A model generated the notes under the pieces. The model saw nothing but the letters and a program-made list of their open reading frames with translations, had not been told where the DNA came from and made no database searches. Below are positions 25,163 to 34,146 of a stretch of 37,230 bases of DNA, piece after piece. The position numbers and the translations under genes are program-made. Where the stretch lies: the NCBI GenBank assembly GCA_947462995.1, contig CANHUG010000003.1, positions 1-37,230 on the forward strand, written 5' to 3'. The DNA is from Verrucomicrobiales bacterium. Its GTDB lineage: Bacteria; Verrucomicrobiota; Verrucomicrobiia; Verrucomicrobiales; V1-33. The stretch's first letter is position 1. Each line of letters starts with the position of its first letter.

Positions 25163-25193
25163 GCTTGTGAAATTTTTCACAAGCTCATACGAT
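25163..25193 (+). promoter_or_regulatory. Promoter of the Complex III operon, overlapped by a 22-bp palindrome
   Basis: The arms GCTTGTGAAA (25163-25172) and TTTCACAAGC (25175-25184) are perfect, with TT between. Within them lies TGTGA-N6-TCACA (25166-25181), the CRP half-site pattern. TTGTGA (25165-25170) can serve as a -35 box with TACGAT (25188-25193) as the -10 box, spacer 17. The start point would be near 25200, so the palindrome centre is near -26, which favours a repressor over an activator. Confidence 0.6.
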
Positions 25194-25216
25194 CCGGTCC
25201 GCTTCTCCATTCACCC

Positions 25217-25873
25217 ATGGCCAATATCTTTCCTCGCTGGACGAATACGCTGCCGCTGAAGCTGCTGATTGCCCTCGGATTTGTCGGCGCAGCAGTTGCT
25301 GCAGGGGTGACATATTATGTCACCCAGGAGTATACGAACAAGGGTTACATGCCCTCGCAGCCGATACCGTTTTCGCATGAGCTGCATGCGGGTCAGGTGG
25401 GATTGGACTGTCGGTATTGTCACAGTTTCGTGGAGCAATCGGGGCATGCGAACGTGCCGTCTTCGAATACGTGCTGGAACTGTCACCAGCATGTGAAGAC
25501 GAACAGTCCACAGATTGCGAAGATCAAGGAGAGTGTGGAGACTGGGAAGCCGCTCCAGTGGGTGAAGGTGCACAAGGTGCCTGACTACGCGTATTTCAAT
25601 CACAGTGTCCATGTGAACAGCGGGGTGTCGTGTGTGAGCTGTCACGGGAAGATCAATGAGATGCCGGTGGTGTTTCAGGACCAGAGCCAGAGCATGGGCT
25701 GGTGTCTTGACTGTCACCGGGCGCCTGAGAATCACCTGAGGCCGCTGGACAAGATTACCAATCTGAACTGGACGGCGAAGGACGCTGGCCGGGAGCAGAA
25801 GGAGATGGGCGAGAAGCTCAAAGCCGCGTGGAAGATCAATCCTCCCGAGAATTGCGCCGGCTGTCACCGTTGA
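25217..25873 (+). CDS. actA: Alternative Complex III subunit ActA, pentaheme cytochrome c
   Basis: 218 residues. An N-terminal membrane anchor (about 12-33, PLKLLIALGFVGAAVAAG) is followed by five CxxCH heme sites at 65, 86, 139, 163 and 213 (CRYCH, CWNCH, CVSCH, CLDCH, CAGCH). This is the usual ActA layout: it receives electrons from ActB and hands them to ActE or to the next partner in the periplasm. The start MANIFPRWTN is chosen because the upstream part of the frame lacks a signal sequence. It opens the operon, 63 bases before actB. Confidence 0.92.
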   Translation: MANIFPRWTNTLPLKLLIALGFVGAAVAAGVTYYVTQEYTNKGYMPSQPIPFSHELHAGQVGLDCRYCHSFVEQSGHANVPSSNTCWNCHQHVKTNSPQIAKIKESVETGKPLQWVKVHKVPDYAYFNHSVHVNSGVSCVSCHGKINEMPVVFQDQSQSMGWCLDCHRAPENHLRPLDKITNLNWTAKDAGREQKEMGEKLKAAWKINPPENCAGCHR

Positions 25874-25936
25874 TTTTCCCAACCCCTGCAACCTGCTGAA
25901 ACTCAGCCCACGACCGCAGAAACTTTCCGGAACGCG

Positions 25937-28900
25937 ATGAAACGCATTTGGCACCATCCTGAAGAACCTAAGACTGGCAAACGCTTCTGGCGCAGCCTCT
26001 CACAGCTTGCGAAGACCCCTGCATCCCAGGAGTGGCTCGATCGCGAGTTTCCTGCTGGTGTGGCGGAGATGAAGGATGAGGCGGACGCGGAGACGAGTCG
26101 GCGGTCATTTTTGAAGCTGATGGGGGCGAGCACGGCGATGGCCGGGATGGCGGCCTGTCGGCGGCCGGAGTTGCATCTGACGCCGTATGCGAAGTCGCCG
26201 GAGTGGGTGATTCCTGGGAAGATTCTGTTTTATGCGACGGCGATGCCGCGGTCTGGCGGGGGTGTTCCGCTGGTGGTGCACACGCATGAGGGACGGCCGA
26301 CGCATTTGCAGGGGAACAAGCTGCATCCTGACAGCAATGGGGGGCTCGACAGCCAGACGCAGGCGTCGATTCTGAATTTGTATGATCCTGAGCGTGCGAA
26401 GGAGATTCTGAATTTCGGGAAGCCGGTGAAGACCGAGGATTTTCTCGGGTTTGTTGAGAAGAAGAAGGCGGAGTGGGCTGGGAAGGAAGGCGAGGGGTTG
26501 GCGATTCTGATTGATGAGACGGTGGCTCCGACGCGTGAGCGTCTGCTGGGTGAAGTGGCGAAGAAATTCCCTAAGGCGAAGGTGTACCAGCACGAGGCAT
26601 TTGGGGCGGTGAATGCGAAGCAAGCGTACGCGGCGGCATTTGGGCCGGGGAGTGCGGCGCTGTATCATTTTGAGAAGGCGGACCGGGTGTTTGCGCTCGA
26701 CTGTGATTTTCTTGGACTGGATCGGCTTGGCAACAAGTCGGTAGGTGAGTTCATGGCGCGGCGGAAGGCGGCGAGTCCTGAGGATGGGGCGTCGATGAAT
26801 CGGCTGTATGCGGTTGAAGGACGGTACACGCTGACGGGCGGGATGGCGGATCACAGGTTGCGGGTTCCGGCGAGTCAGACTCTGAAGGTGGCTGTGGATC
26901 TGGCGAAGGCTGTGGCGACTGCGACTGGGCATGCCGGGCTTGGCACTGCGGCAGGGGCGGTGAAGGTGGCAGGAGAGTTCAAGTTCCGCGATGATTACGC
27001 GGCATGGATCAAGTGTGCTGCGGATGACTTGGTGGCAGCGAAGGGCAAGTCTGTGGTGGTGGCGGGGACGGCTCACAGTGCCGGGATGCATGCGCTGGTG
27101 GCGCTGATGAACGAGGCGCTTGGAGCGTATGGGGCGACCATTGAGGTTCGGCAGACGGGTGTGCCGATCGTGGTCGGCGGAGTTGCCGAACTGATTGCGG
27201 CGGCGACGGCGAAGCAGATTGAAACGCTGATGGTGATCGGGGAAATTGACCCGGTGTTTGAAGCGTCTGCTGAGAAACTGGGCGAGGCACTGAAGACGGT
27301 GCCGAATCTGGTGGTGCATACGTTGCGGAATCGGACTGAGACGGCGCGTGCGGCGACATGGGTGGTGCCTGCTACGCATTACCTTGAGCAGTGGGGAGAT
27401 ACCCGTGGGTATGATGGGACGTATGCGGTGGTGCAGCCGATGGTGGCACCGCTTTATGCTGCGGCGATGAGTGATCTGCAGTTGCTGCAGGCGCTGGTGA
27501 CTGGTGAATCGCTTACGGTACCGGTGGCCCCTGCGGCGGCTCCGGTTCCGGGAGCCCCTGAGGATCCGGGAGCGGCAGCGAAGGCGGTGCGTGACACGTT
27601 CGGGGTGCTTGTGCAGGGGGCGGATGACGCGAAGTGGAACAACACCCTGCGCGACGGATTTGTTGCTGGGACGGTGTATCCGGCGGCAGGACCGTTCAAT
27701 GCGTCAGCGGCGGGCCAACTGGCGGCGGCGGCGGTTGATGTGGCGATGCCTCAGGGTGAATACGAGGTGGTGTTTGCGCCTTGCGCGAAGATTCACGATG
27801 GCCGCTATGTTAACAATGGCTGGCTACAGGAAGCGCCCGATCCAATTTCGAAGGTGACTTGGGACAATGCGGCGGTGATCAGCGTCAAGACGGCGAAGGA
27901 GTTGGGCATCAATCTGTTCAACGAGGATGCCGCGGACATGCTCGAGGTGGAAGTGAACGGCGTGAAGCGCTGGTTCCCGGCGATCACCGTGCCTGGTCAT
28001 GCTGACAACAGCATCCTGCTGACAGCGGGTTACGGGCAATCGGATCCCGGGGAAGTTGGGAATGGTGCCGGGTTTGATGTGTATGCGCTGCGTTCCTCGA
28101 AGTCGCCGTATTTCGCGGTGGGAGCGAAGGTTGCGAAGTTGAAGGCTGAGGTGACGGGTGATGCGCTAGCCGGGGTGGCGGGAAGGACTGAGATTCCTGC
28201 GGTTTATCCGGTTGGGGCGACGTCGGAGCACCACAGTATGTTTGGCCGCGCGCTGGTGCGGGAAGGCACAGTGGAGGACTGGAAGGGGAATGCTGACTTT
28301 GTCCTTGAGCAGGGCACCGACGGTCACCTTCACGGGAATCGGGAAGAGAAGTTTGCTGAGAACGCCTACAGCTTCTACAAGCCAGAAGGGGCGAAGGATG
28401 CGGATGGGAACCGGATTCCGCATCTGAGCGACATGACCCACCAGTGGGGCATGGTGATTGACTTGAACAAGTGCACTGGGTGCACCTCGTGTCTGGTGGC
28501 TTGTCAGTCGGAGAACAACATTCCGATCGTTGGGAAGGATCAGGTCCGGCGTGGTCGGGAGATGCACTGGATCCGGATGGACCGGTATTTTGCGACGGAT
28601 CTGGATTCGGACGCGGCGCTCAACAATCGTCGAGTCGAGCGGAATCCGTTCGATCCACAGGACAACGAGTGGAATGAAGACGAGATGGACGATCCGGAGA
28701 TGCTGATGCAGCCGGTGGCGTGCCAGCATTGCGAATCTGCGCCATGTGAGACTGTCTGTCCGGTGAATGCGACGGTGCACAGCGAGGATGGGCTCAATGT
28801 GATGGTGTACAACCGTTGTATTGGGACCCGGTATTGCGCGAACAACTGTCCGTTCAAGGCCCGCCGATTCAACTTCTTCGATTACAACAAGCGTAACCCG

Positions 28901-29458
28901 CTGGTGACCAAGAAGATCGGCGGTCTTGAGTTCAACAACCTCTATGCTGGTCCGGCGGGCGAGCGTGTGGACACGGAGTTGAGCAAGCTTCAGAAGAATC
29001 CGAACGTATCTGTCCGGATGCGCGGGGTGATTGAGAAGTGCACTTACTGCCTGCAGCGGATTGAGAGTGCGCGGATTGAGACTCGGGCTTCGGCGCGCAA
29101 GCAGAAGTCGCGTGCGACGGGGTCGGTGGATGAGACGATGGTCATTGAGGAGAAGGACCTCATGGTGGCGACGGACAGCATCAAAACTGCGTGTCAGGAA
29201 GCATGTCCGGCCGAGGCGATTGCCTTCGGCAACCTTAAGGACGAAAAGAGCACGGTAGTGGCGTGGAAGAATAATTCCCGGAACTATGAGTTGCTTGGGT
29301 ATCTGTCTGTGAGAGCGCGGACGACCTACCTTGCACGGATCAAGAATCCGAATCCGGCCCTTGTGGCAGCGTCGCCGCGCGAGGCGCGGAAAGTCGGCCA
29401 GGGTTCCAAGACCCGACACATTCATCTCGAGCACGGCGGTTCGCACGGCTCTCACTGA
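25937..29458 (+). CDS. actB: Alternative Complex III subunit ActB, molybdopterin-oxidoreductase-like plus iron-sulfur domain
   Basis: 1173 residues. A Tat-type segment (SRRSFLKLMGAS, about 55-66) is followed by a molybdopterin-oxidoreductase-like part; in known ActB proteins it carries no cofactor. The C-terminal ferredoxin-like part binds the clusters: CTGCTSCLVACQSE, CQHCESAPCETVCPV, CIGTRYCANNCPF, CTYC and CQEACPAEAIAFG. In the family this is three [4Fe-4S] and one [3Fe-4S]. It takes electrons from quinol oxidised at the ActC site and passes them to the cytochromes. An Ala/Pro/Gly-rich linker (around residues 533-555) splits the first domain. Confidence 0.93.
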   Translation: MKRIWHHPEEPKTGKRFWRSLSQLAKTPASQEWLDREFPAGVAEMKDEADAETSRRSFLKLMGASTAMAGMAACRRPELHLTPYAKSPEWVIPGKILFYATAMPRSGGGVPLVVHTHEGRPTHLQGNKLHPDSNGGLDSQTQASILNLYDPERAKEILNFGKPVKTEDFLGFVEKKKAEWAGKEGEGLAILIDETVAPTRERLLGEVAKKFPKAKVYQHEAFGAVNAKQAYAAAFGPGSAALYHFEKADRVFALDCDFLGLDRLGNKSVGEFMARRKAASPEDGASMNRLYAVEGRYTLTGGMADHRLRVPASQTLKVAVDLAKAVATATGHAGLGTAAGAVKVAGEFKFRDDYAAWIKCAADDLVAAKGKSVVVAGTAHSAGMHALVALMNEALGAYGATIEVRQTGVPIVVGGVAELIAAATAKQIETLMVIGEIDPVFEASAEKLGEALKTVPNLVVHTLRNRTETARAATWVVPATHYLEQWGDTRGYDGTYAVVQPMVAPLYAAAMSDLQLLQALVTGESLTVPVAPAAAPVPGAPEDPGAAAKAVRDTFGVLVQGADDAKWNNTLRDGFVAGTVYPAAGPFNASAAGQLAAAAVDVAMPQGEYEVVFAPCAKIHDGRYVNNGWLQEAPDPISKVTWDNAAVISVKTAKELGINLFNEDAADMLEVEVNGVKRWFPAITVPGHADNSILLTAGYGQSDPGEVGNGAGFDVYALRSSKSPYFAVGAKVAKLKAEVTGDALAGVAGRTEIPAVYPVGATSEHHSMFGRALVREGTVEDWKGNADFVLEQGTDGHLHGNREEKFAENAYSFYKPEGAKDADGNRIPHLSDMTHQWGMVIDLNKCTGCTSCLVACQSENNIPIVGKDQVRRGREMHWIRMDRYFATDLDSDAALNNRRVERNPFDPQDNEWNEDEMDDPEMLMQPVACQHCESAPCETVCPVNATVHSEDGLNVMVYNRCIGTRYCANNCPFKARRFNFFDYNKRNPLVTKKIGGLEFNNLYAGPAGERVDTELSKLQKNPNVSVRMRGVIEKCTYCLQRIESARIETRASARKQKSRATGSVDETMVIEEKDLMVATDSIKTACQEACPAEAIAFGNLKDEKSTVVAWKNNSRNYELLGYLSVRARTTYLARIKNPNPALVAASPREARKVGQGSKTRHIHLEHGGSHGSH

Positions 29459-29500
29459 TTATTCTCCTCCATCTCTTCAACTTCTCAGTTCCGCCAGCCT

Positions 29501-31003
29501 ATGGCCACCGCCGAAGCCCATGATCACCCGCCTGCAGGCGCCCCTTCCCGAGCGAAGGTGCTCCTCCGCGAGCCGCTGGTTCTCAATAACCGCAACTACA
29601 GCTGGATCACGAACAAGATCGCCAGTGTCATTGAGGAGCCTCAGCCGCTGCTCTGGTGGATCCTGATTGTTCCCAGTTTCTTCCTGACGCTGATCATGGT
29701 CGGGTGTTTCACGTACCTGATTTCGACGGGTGTCGGCGTCTGGGGACCAAATCAGCCGGCTGCGTGGGGATGGGACATTACGAACTTCGTCTTCTGGATC
29801 GGGATCGGTCACGCGGGGACGCTGATTTCGGCGATTCTGTATCTGACGCGTCAGAAGTGGCGGACCGCGGTGAACCGGTCTGCGGAAGCGATGACGATTT
29901 TCGCGGTGATGTGCGCGGGTTTGTTCCCGGCGCTGCACGTTGGGCGGGTGTGGATGGCGTGGTTTCTTGCGCCGATCCCGAACAGCAACCAGATCTGGCA
30001 GAACTTCAAGTCGCCGCTGCTGTGGGACGTTTTTGCGGTGTCCACGTACTTCACGGTGTCGGTGATTTTCTGGTTCCTTGGACTGGTGCCGGATCTTGCG
30101 ACGATGCGTGATCGGACGAAGCATCCGGTGAAGCGGACGCTGTATGCGTTGTTTGCGCTGGGTTGGAGAGGTGGGAACCGTCAGTGGCGGCACTATGAGA
30201 TTGCGTATGGGCTGCTGGCTGCGCTCTCGACCCCGCTGGTGCTTTCGGTGCACACGGTGGTTTCGTTCGACTTTGCGACGTCGGTGGTTCCGGGATGGCA
30301 CACGACGATCTTCCCTCCGTACTTTGTGGCGGGCGCGATTTTCGGCGGGTTTGCGATGGTGCTGACGCTGATGATTCCGGTTCGGAAGATCTACGGGCTG
30401 CAGGATCTTTTCACGATGAAGCACATCGACAACATGTCGAAGATCATTGTGCTGACGGGAACGATCGTCGGATACGCCTACCTGATGGAGTTGTTCATCG
30501 CGTGGTATTCGGGAAGCCTGTTTGAGTTCGATGCGTTCAAGTGGCGGATTCTGTACGGGCCGTACACGTGGGCGTACTACGGGATGTTCTTCTGCAACGT
30601 GATTGCGCCGCAGGCGTTCTGGTTCAAGAAGTGCCGCGAGAACCTGTGGGTGGTGATGGCTGTGTGCATGTGTGTGAACGCGGGGATGTGGTATGAGCGG
30701 TTCGTGATCATTGTGACGACGCTGACCCGTGATTTCCTCCCTGGAGCGTGGGACATGTACCATCCGAGCTGGGTGGAGATCTGGTCGTTCATTGGCACCT
30801 TCGGATTCTTCACGATGCTGTTCCTGCTGTTCCTGAGGTACCTGCCGGTGATTGCGATCGGGGAAGTGAAGGCGGTGCTTCCTGAGGCTGACCCACACTT
30901 CAATCCGAAGCTCAAGGAGCGGGATGCGGTGGTGCCAGCGCCGACTTACGATGGGGATTACGAGCACACTGGCGGCCGGGCGGCCGGAGGAGCTATTTCC
31001 TGA
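29501..31003 (+). CDS. actC: Alternative Complex III subunit ActC, NrfD-like quinol-binding membrane protein
   Basis: 500 residues with about ten membrane helices, in the NrfD/PsrC pattern ([53 protein letters not shown]). In the known complexes ActC holds the quinol site next to the ActB clusters. Loops with HAGT and PALHVGRVW are typical. The C-terminus ([13 protein letters not shown]) is soluble. The start MATAEAHDH lies 42 bases after actB and has no Shine-Dalgarno site. Confidence 0.92.
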   Translation: MATAEAHDHPPAGAPSRAKVLLREPLVLNNRNYSWITNKIASVIEEPQPLLWWILIVPSFFLTLIMVGCFTYLISTGVGVWGPNQPAAWGWDITNFVFWIGIGHAGTLISAILYLTRQKWRTAVNRSAEAMTIFAVMCAGLFPALHVGRVWMAWFLAPIPNSNQIWQNFKSPLLWDVFAVSTYFTVSVIFWFLGLVPDLATMRDRTKHPVKRTLYALFALGWRGGNRQWRHYEIAYGLLAALSTPLVLSVHTVVSFDFATSVVPGWHTTIFPPYFVAGAIFGGFAMVLTLMIPVRKIYGLQDLFTMKHIDNMSKIIVLTGTIVGYAYLMELFIAWYSGSLFEFDAFKWRILYGPYTWAYYGMFFCNVIAPQAFWFKKCRENLWVVMAVCMCVNAGMWYERFVIIVTTLTRDFLPGAWDMYHPSWVEIWSFIGTFGFFTMLFLLFLRYLPVIAIGEVKAVLPEADPHFNPKLKERDAVVPAPTYDGDYEHTGGRAAGGAIS

Positions 31004-31040
31004 AACCAATGCCTGCTGAACCTTTCACCGGATCACTGCT

Positions 31041-31595
31041 TTGAGCACACCACTGAAACGAGTCCACGGATACCTCGCTGAATTCACCAGCGTGCAGGAC
31101 GTCTACCATGCAGCCGAGAAGGTGCGTGACGCTGGGTTTTCCAGCTGGGATGTTCACTCACCGTTTCCGATTCACGGCTTGGACGATGCGATGGGGCTTC
31201 CCCGGAGCATTCTGCCAAAGTTTGTGTTTGTCGGGGGCATTACAGGGACGATGACGGCGTTCGCCCTGCAATACTTCACGCAGGTGATTGATTATCCGAC
31301 GGTGGTGCAGGCGAAACCTGCGAACATCTATACGATCCCGGCATTCTTCCCGGTGATGTTCGAACTGACGATTCTGTTTTCGGCGTTCACTGCGCTGTTT
31401 ACGTGTCTTGTGATGATGAAGCTGCCCCGGTTGCATCATCCGCTGTTCAACTCTGCGGCGTTTGCGCGGTTTTCGGATGACCGCTTTTTCTTGTGCATAG
31501 AGGCCCGCGATCCCCGGTTTTCGCTGGAGAAGACCAAGGCGTTTCTTGCCGAGGTAGGCGGGCAAAACATCGAACTTGTGGAAGACGAAGTCTAA
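31041..31595 (+). CDS. actD: Alternative Complex III subunit ActD (DUF3341)
   Basis: 184 residues. A soluble N-terminal domain (KRVHGYLAEFTSVQDVYHAAEKV) is followed by two membrane helices (about 55-76 and 98-121, VGGITGTMTAFALQYF and FELTILFSAFTALFT) and a soluble end (DRFFLCIEARDPRF). This is the DUF3341 layout of ActD, a structural subunit without a redox centre. The start codon is TTG at 31041; the next in-frame ATG would delete the conserved domain. Confidence 0.9.
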   Translation: MSTPLKRVHGYLAEFTSVQDVYHAAEKVRDAGFSSWDVHSPFPIHGLDDAMGLPRSILPKFVFVGGITGTMTAFALQYFTQVIDYPTVVQAKPANIYTIPAFFPVMFELTILFSAFTALFTCLVMMKLPRLHHPLFNSAAFARFSDDRFFLCIEARDPRFSLEKTKAFLAEVGGQNIELVEDEV

Positions 31596-31616
31596 ACGGC
31601 TGATCCTGACTGACTT

Positions 31617-32324
31617 ATGCGTTACTTTTTCCTGGCTTTGCTTCTTGCAGGAGTGCTGGTGGTCGGCACCGCGGGATTCCGCGGAGACAAGTCGACCCGC
31701 ACGCCGATTGAGATATTCAACGACATGGACCATCAGGCGAAGCTCAAGCCGCAGGCATCGAGCCGGTTCCTTGGGAATGGGGCGTCGGCGCGCAAGCCGG
31801 TGGCTGGGACGGTGCCGATGGGTCTGAGCATTCCTGTGAAGGCCGCGGCCGATGGCGGGTATGCCAACTACGGGTTTTCTCACGGGGGCGATTACTACAA
31901 CACGGGGCGCCTAGGTGATTTCTACGGTGAGGGTTATCCTGAGCAGGTGGTGGTTGACGAAGCGTTTCTGCGACTTGGGAAAGAGCGTTATGACATCAAC
32001 TGTGCGGTTTGCCATGGCCGGTCCGGCAACGGAGTGGGTGTGACGAGTAAGTTCGGGGTACCGAACATTGCAAATTTCCATACTCCACCATTCCTTGATG
32101 CCAAGGATCCCGCGTATCGGGCAAATGGGTCGATTTTCGAGACCATTTCGAAAGGCAAAGGATTGATGGGATCTTATGGAGCGAACATTCCTGTAATGGA
32201 GCGCTGGGCGATTGTGGCGTGGGTGCGCACACTTCAGATGAGCCGCAGTGCACCACTTGCCGACCCTGCTGTTAAGGCGGCGTGGGATAAACTCAACCCG
32301 GCCCCGGTTACCGCGGCGAAGTAA
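31617..32324 (+). CDS. actE: Alternative Complex III subunit ActE, monoheme cytochrome c
   Basis: 235 residues. A signal/anchor (MRYFFLALLLAGVLVVGTAG) is followed by a conserved stretch with TPIEIFNDMDHQAKLKPQ, then one heme site, CAVCH (129-133), and the Met region GLMGSYGANIP. ERWAIVAWVRTLQ near the end is typical of ActE cytochrome domains. It accepts electrons from ActA. Unlike in many relatives, no lipobox cysteine is seen after the first helix. Confidence 0.9.
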   Translation: MRYFFLALLLAGVLVVGTAGFRGDKSTRTPIEIFNDMDHQAKLKPQASSRFLGNGASARKPVAGTVPMGLSIPVKAAADGGYANYGFSHGGDYYNTGRLGDFYGEGYPEQVVVDEAFLRLGKERYDINCAVCHGRSGNGVGVTSKFGVPNIANFHTPPFLDAKDPAYRANGSIFETISKGKGLMGSYGANIPVMERWAIVAWVRTLQMSRSAPLADPAVKAAWDKLNPAPVTAAK

Positions 32325-32341
32325 TCAACCATTTCTCTGAC

Positions 32342-33703
32342 ATGAGTCATCACGTTGAGGTTTCCGATCTCCCAGCCGACGGCGAGCAGCTGCAGGCGAG
32401 CAAATTTGCGCAGTGGAAGACCATCCTACTAGGGGCCGGCGGCGCTGGTCTGGCGATATCGCTCCTTCTGTTTCTCCTTGGAGGGGAGCGGGCGAATGCT
32501 TTTGCCTTCAGTTACCTGTTTGCATTTGAGGTGTTTTTCACGGTGACGGCGGGTGCGCTTTTCTGGGTTCTGCTGCACAGTGCGTCCAATTCTTCCTGGG
32601 GCGTGGCGATCCGCCGGGTGCCAGAGACCCTTGCTCAGTCGTTCGGGCTGCTGTTCCTGCTGGGACTGCCGTTGTTCACGCCGATGCTGCCGCTGGCTGC
32701 GAAGCCTGAGTGGACGAAGCACCTGTGGGAATGGATCGGGCTCCATCAGGATGTGCTGGCGCATCCATCTCCGGAAGCGCAGGGGTTGTCACTGCACGAC
32801 GCGCTGGGAGCGAATCATGATACCCTGCTGCTCTATAAGAAGTTTCCGTACCTGCACATTGGCTGGAACTTCCTACCTGGCTGGGACTACCGCTATCTGA
32901 TCATCTTTGTGTCGTTGTTCCTTGCCGCGCGCAAGATGCTGGGGCTGTCGGTTGCGCAGGATGCGACGGGCGACGTAGGTCCGACGTACAAGGCGCGCCG
33001 GTGGGCGAGCGGGTTGATGGTGGTTTTTGCTCTTTGTTCGACGTTTGCGTCGATCGACTGGGTTAAGAGCATGAACTACAAGTGGTTTTCGACGATGTTC
33101 GGTGTGAACGTTTTTGCGGGTTCGGCGCTGGCTTCGATGGCGGTGATCATTCTGGTGGTGGGTACGCTGGTGAAGACTGGGCATTTGAAGCACATTGTTT
33201 CGCCGGAGCATTTCCACCTGATGGGCAAGCTGATGTTCGCGTTCACGGTGTTCTGGGCGTACATTGCCTTCAGCCAGTTCTTCCTGATCTGGTATGCGAA
33301 CATCCCTGAGGAGACGCAGTTCTATGCGATCCGGAATACGAATGGATGGTGGTATGCGAGTCTTGGGCTGGTCTTTCTTCACTTTGCGCTGCCGTTCGTG
33401 CTGCTGCTCCGCCGGAACGCGAAGCGGGACGTCGGTTACATCATGGCCTGTGCGGCATTCATCGTTGGGGTGCACATCCTTGAGATGTACTGGATGGTGG
33501 TTCCAGAGCGGGGACGTGCGCTTTACGACTGGTCCTCTGCGACGGGTTCGGTGACGTGGATCCGGGATGTGGCTTTTGATGTGATTGCGCTGGTCACGTT
33601 TGCGGGGCTTTATGGTTTCGTGCTGCTGAAGAACCTTGCGAAACACAGTATTTATCCATGCGGTGACCCGCGGCTCGAGGAGTCGGTCAACGTGATGAAC
33701 TAA
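32342..33703 (+). CDS. actF: Alternative Complex III subunit ActF, second NrfD-like membrane protein
   Basis: 453 residues with about ten membrane helices (ILLGAGGAGLAISLLLFLLG, SYLFAFEVFFTVTAGALFW, FWAYIAFSQFFLIWYAN). It keeps the ActF-type FSQFFLIWYANIPEE segment. ActF is a paralogue of ActC in the same complex and is suspected of proton translocation. It is 17 bases after actE and 5 bases before the next gene. Confidence 0.9.
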   Translation: MSHHVEVSDLPADGEQLQASKFAQWKTILLGAGGAGLAISLLLFLLGGERANAFAFSYLFAFEVFFTVTAGALFWVLLHSASNSSWGVAIRRVPETLAQSFGLLFLLGLPLFTPMLPLAAKPEWTKHLWEWIGLHQDVLAHPSPEAQGLSLHDALGANHDTLLLYKKFPYLHIGWNFLPGWDYRYLIIFVSLFLAARKMLGLSVAQDATGDVGPTYKARRWASGLMVVFALCSTFASIDWVKSMNYKWFSTMFGVNVFAGSALASMAVIILVVGTLVKTGHLKHIVSPEHFHLMGKLMFAFTVFWAYIAFSQFFLIWYANIPEETQFYAIRNTNGWWYASLGLVFLHFALPFVLLLRRNAKRDVGYIMACAAFIVGVHILEMYWMVVPERGRALYDWSSATGSVTWIRDVAFDVIALVTFAGLYGFVLLKNLAKHSIYPCGDPRLEESVNVMN

Positions 33704-33708
33704 TTCCA

Positions 33709-34113
33709 ATGGCTGCTAATTCCATGCAAGAACATCCTGGAGATACCCTCGGCACCCGATTCCTCACGTTCTGGGGAGCGTTCGGGGCAATTGCGGCGGT
33801 GGCCGTGCTGCTGGCGGTTTACCGCTGGTGGGCGCTTCCTTCGGACGGAGCGACGAGTGATGGCGGGGCTGGGGCTGCCCGAGCGGAGATTGCGAAGGCA
33901 GTGGTGACGGAGCAGAATAAGGAGTACAGCACGGCAGCGGAGGTGGAGGCTGGAAAGACAGTGCGTCTGCCTGCGGATGCGATTGTGGGGTACGCTGCTG
34001 GAGTGCTGAAATCGCAGAAGCCCAGTCCGGGCCCCTTGAAGACACCTGAAGCGGCTGCCAAAGAAGCAGCCACGACGCACGATCCAAACCTTTCCAAGTT
34101 TGAAGGCAAGTAA
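33709..34113 (+). CDS. Small one-helix membrane protein between Complex III and the CcoN-like gene
   Basis: 134 residues. A short N-terminus is followed by one membrane helix (about 17-39, FLTFWGAFGAIAAVAVLLAV, then YRWW) and a soluble Ala/Lys/Glu-rich tail with KTVRLPADAIVGYAAGVLK. There is no heme motif, no Cys pair and no recognised family. It starts 5 bases after actF and 33 bases before the CcoN-like gene, so it is almost surely part of the operon. It may be an accessory or linker subunit; this is inference from position. Confidence 0.7.
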   Translation: MAANSMQEHPGDTLGTRFLTFWGAFGAIAAVAVLLAVYRWWALPSDGATSDGGAGAARAEIAKAVVTEQNKEYSTAAEVEAGKTVRLPADAIVGYAAGVLKSQKPSPGPLKTPEAAAKEAATTHDPNLSKFEGK

Positions 34114-34146
34114 CCCGCAACCCGGAGCGATTCGAATTTTCCGCCC

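Noticed and set aside
26105..27379. Minus-strand frames of 400-500 codons opposite actB and actC
   Set aside because: They are antisense to recognised Complex III subunits; the Arg/His-rich translations match no family.
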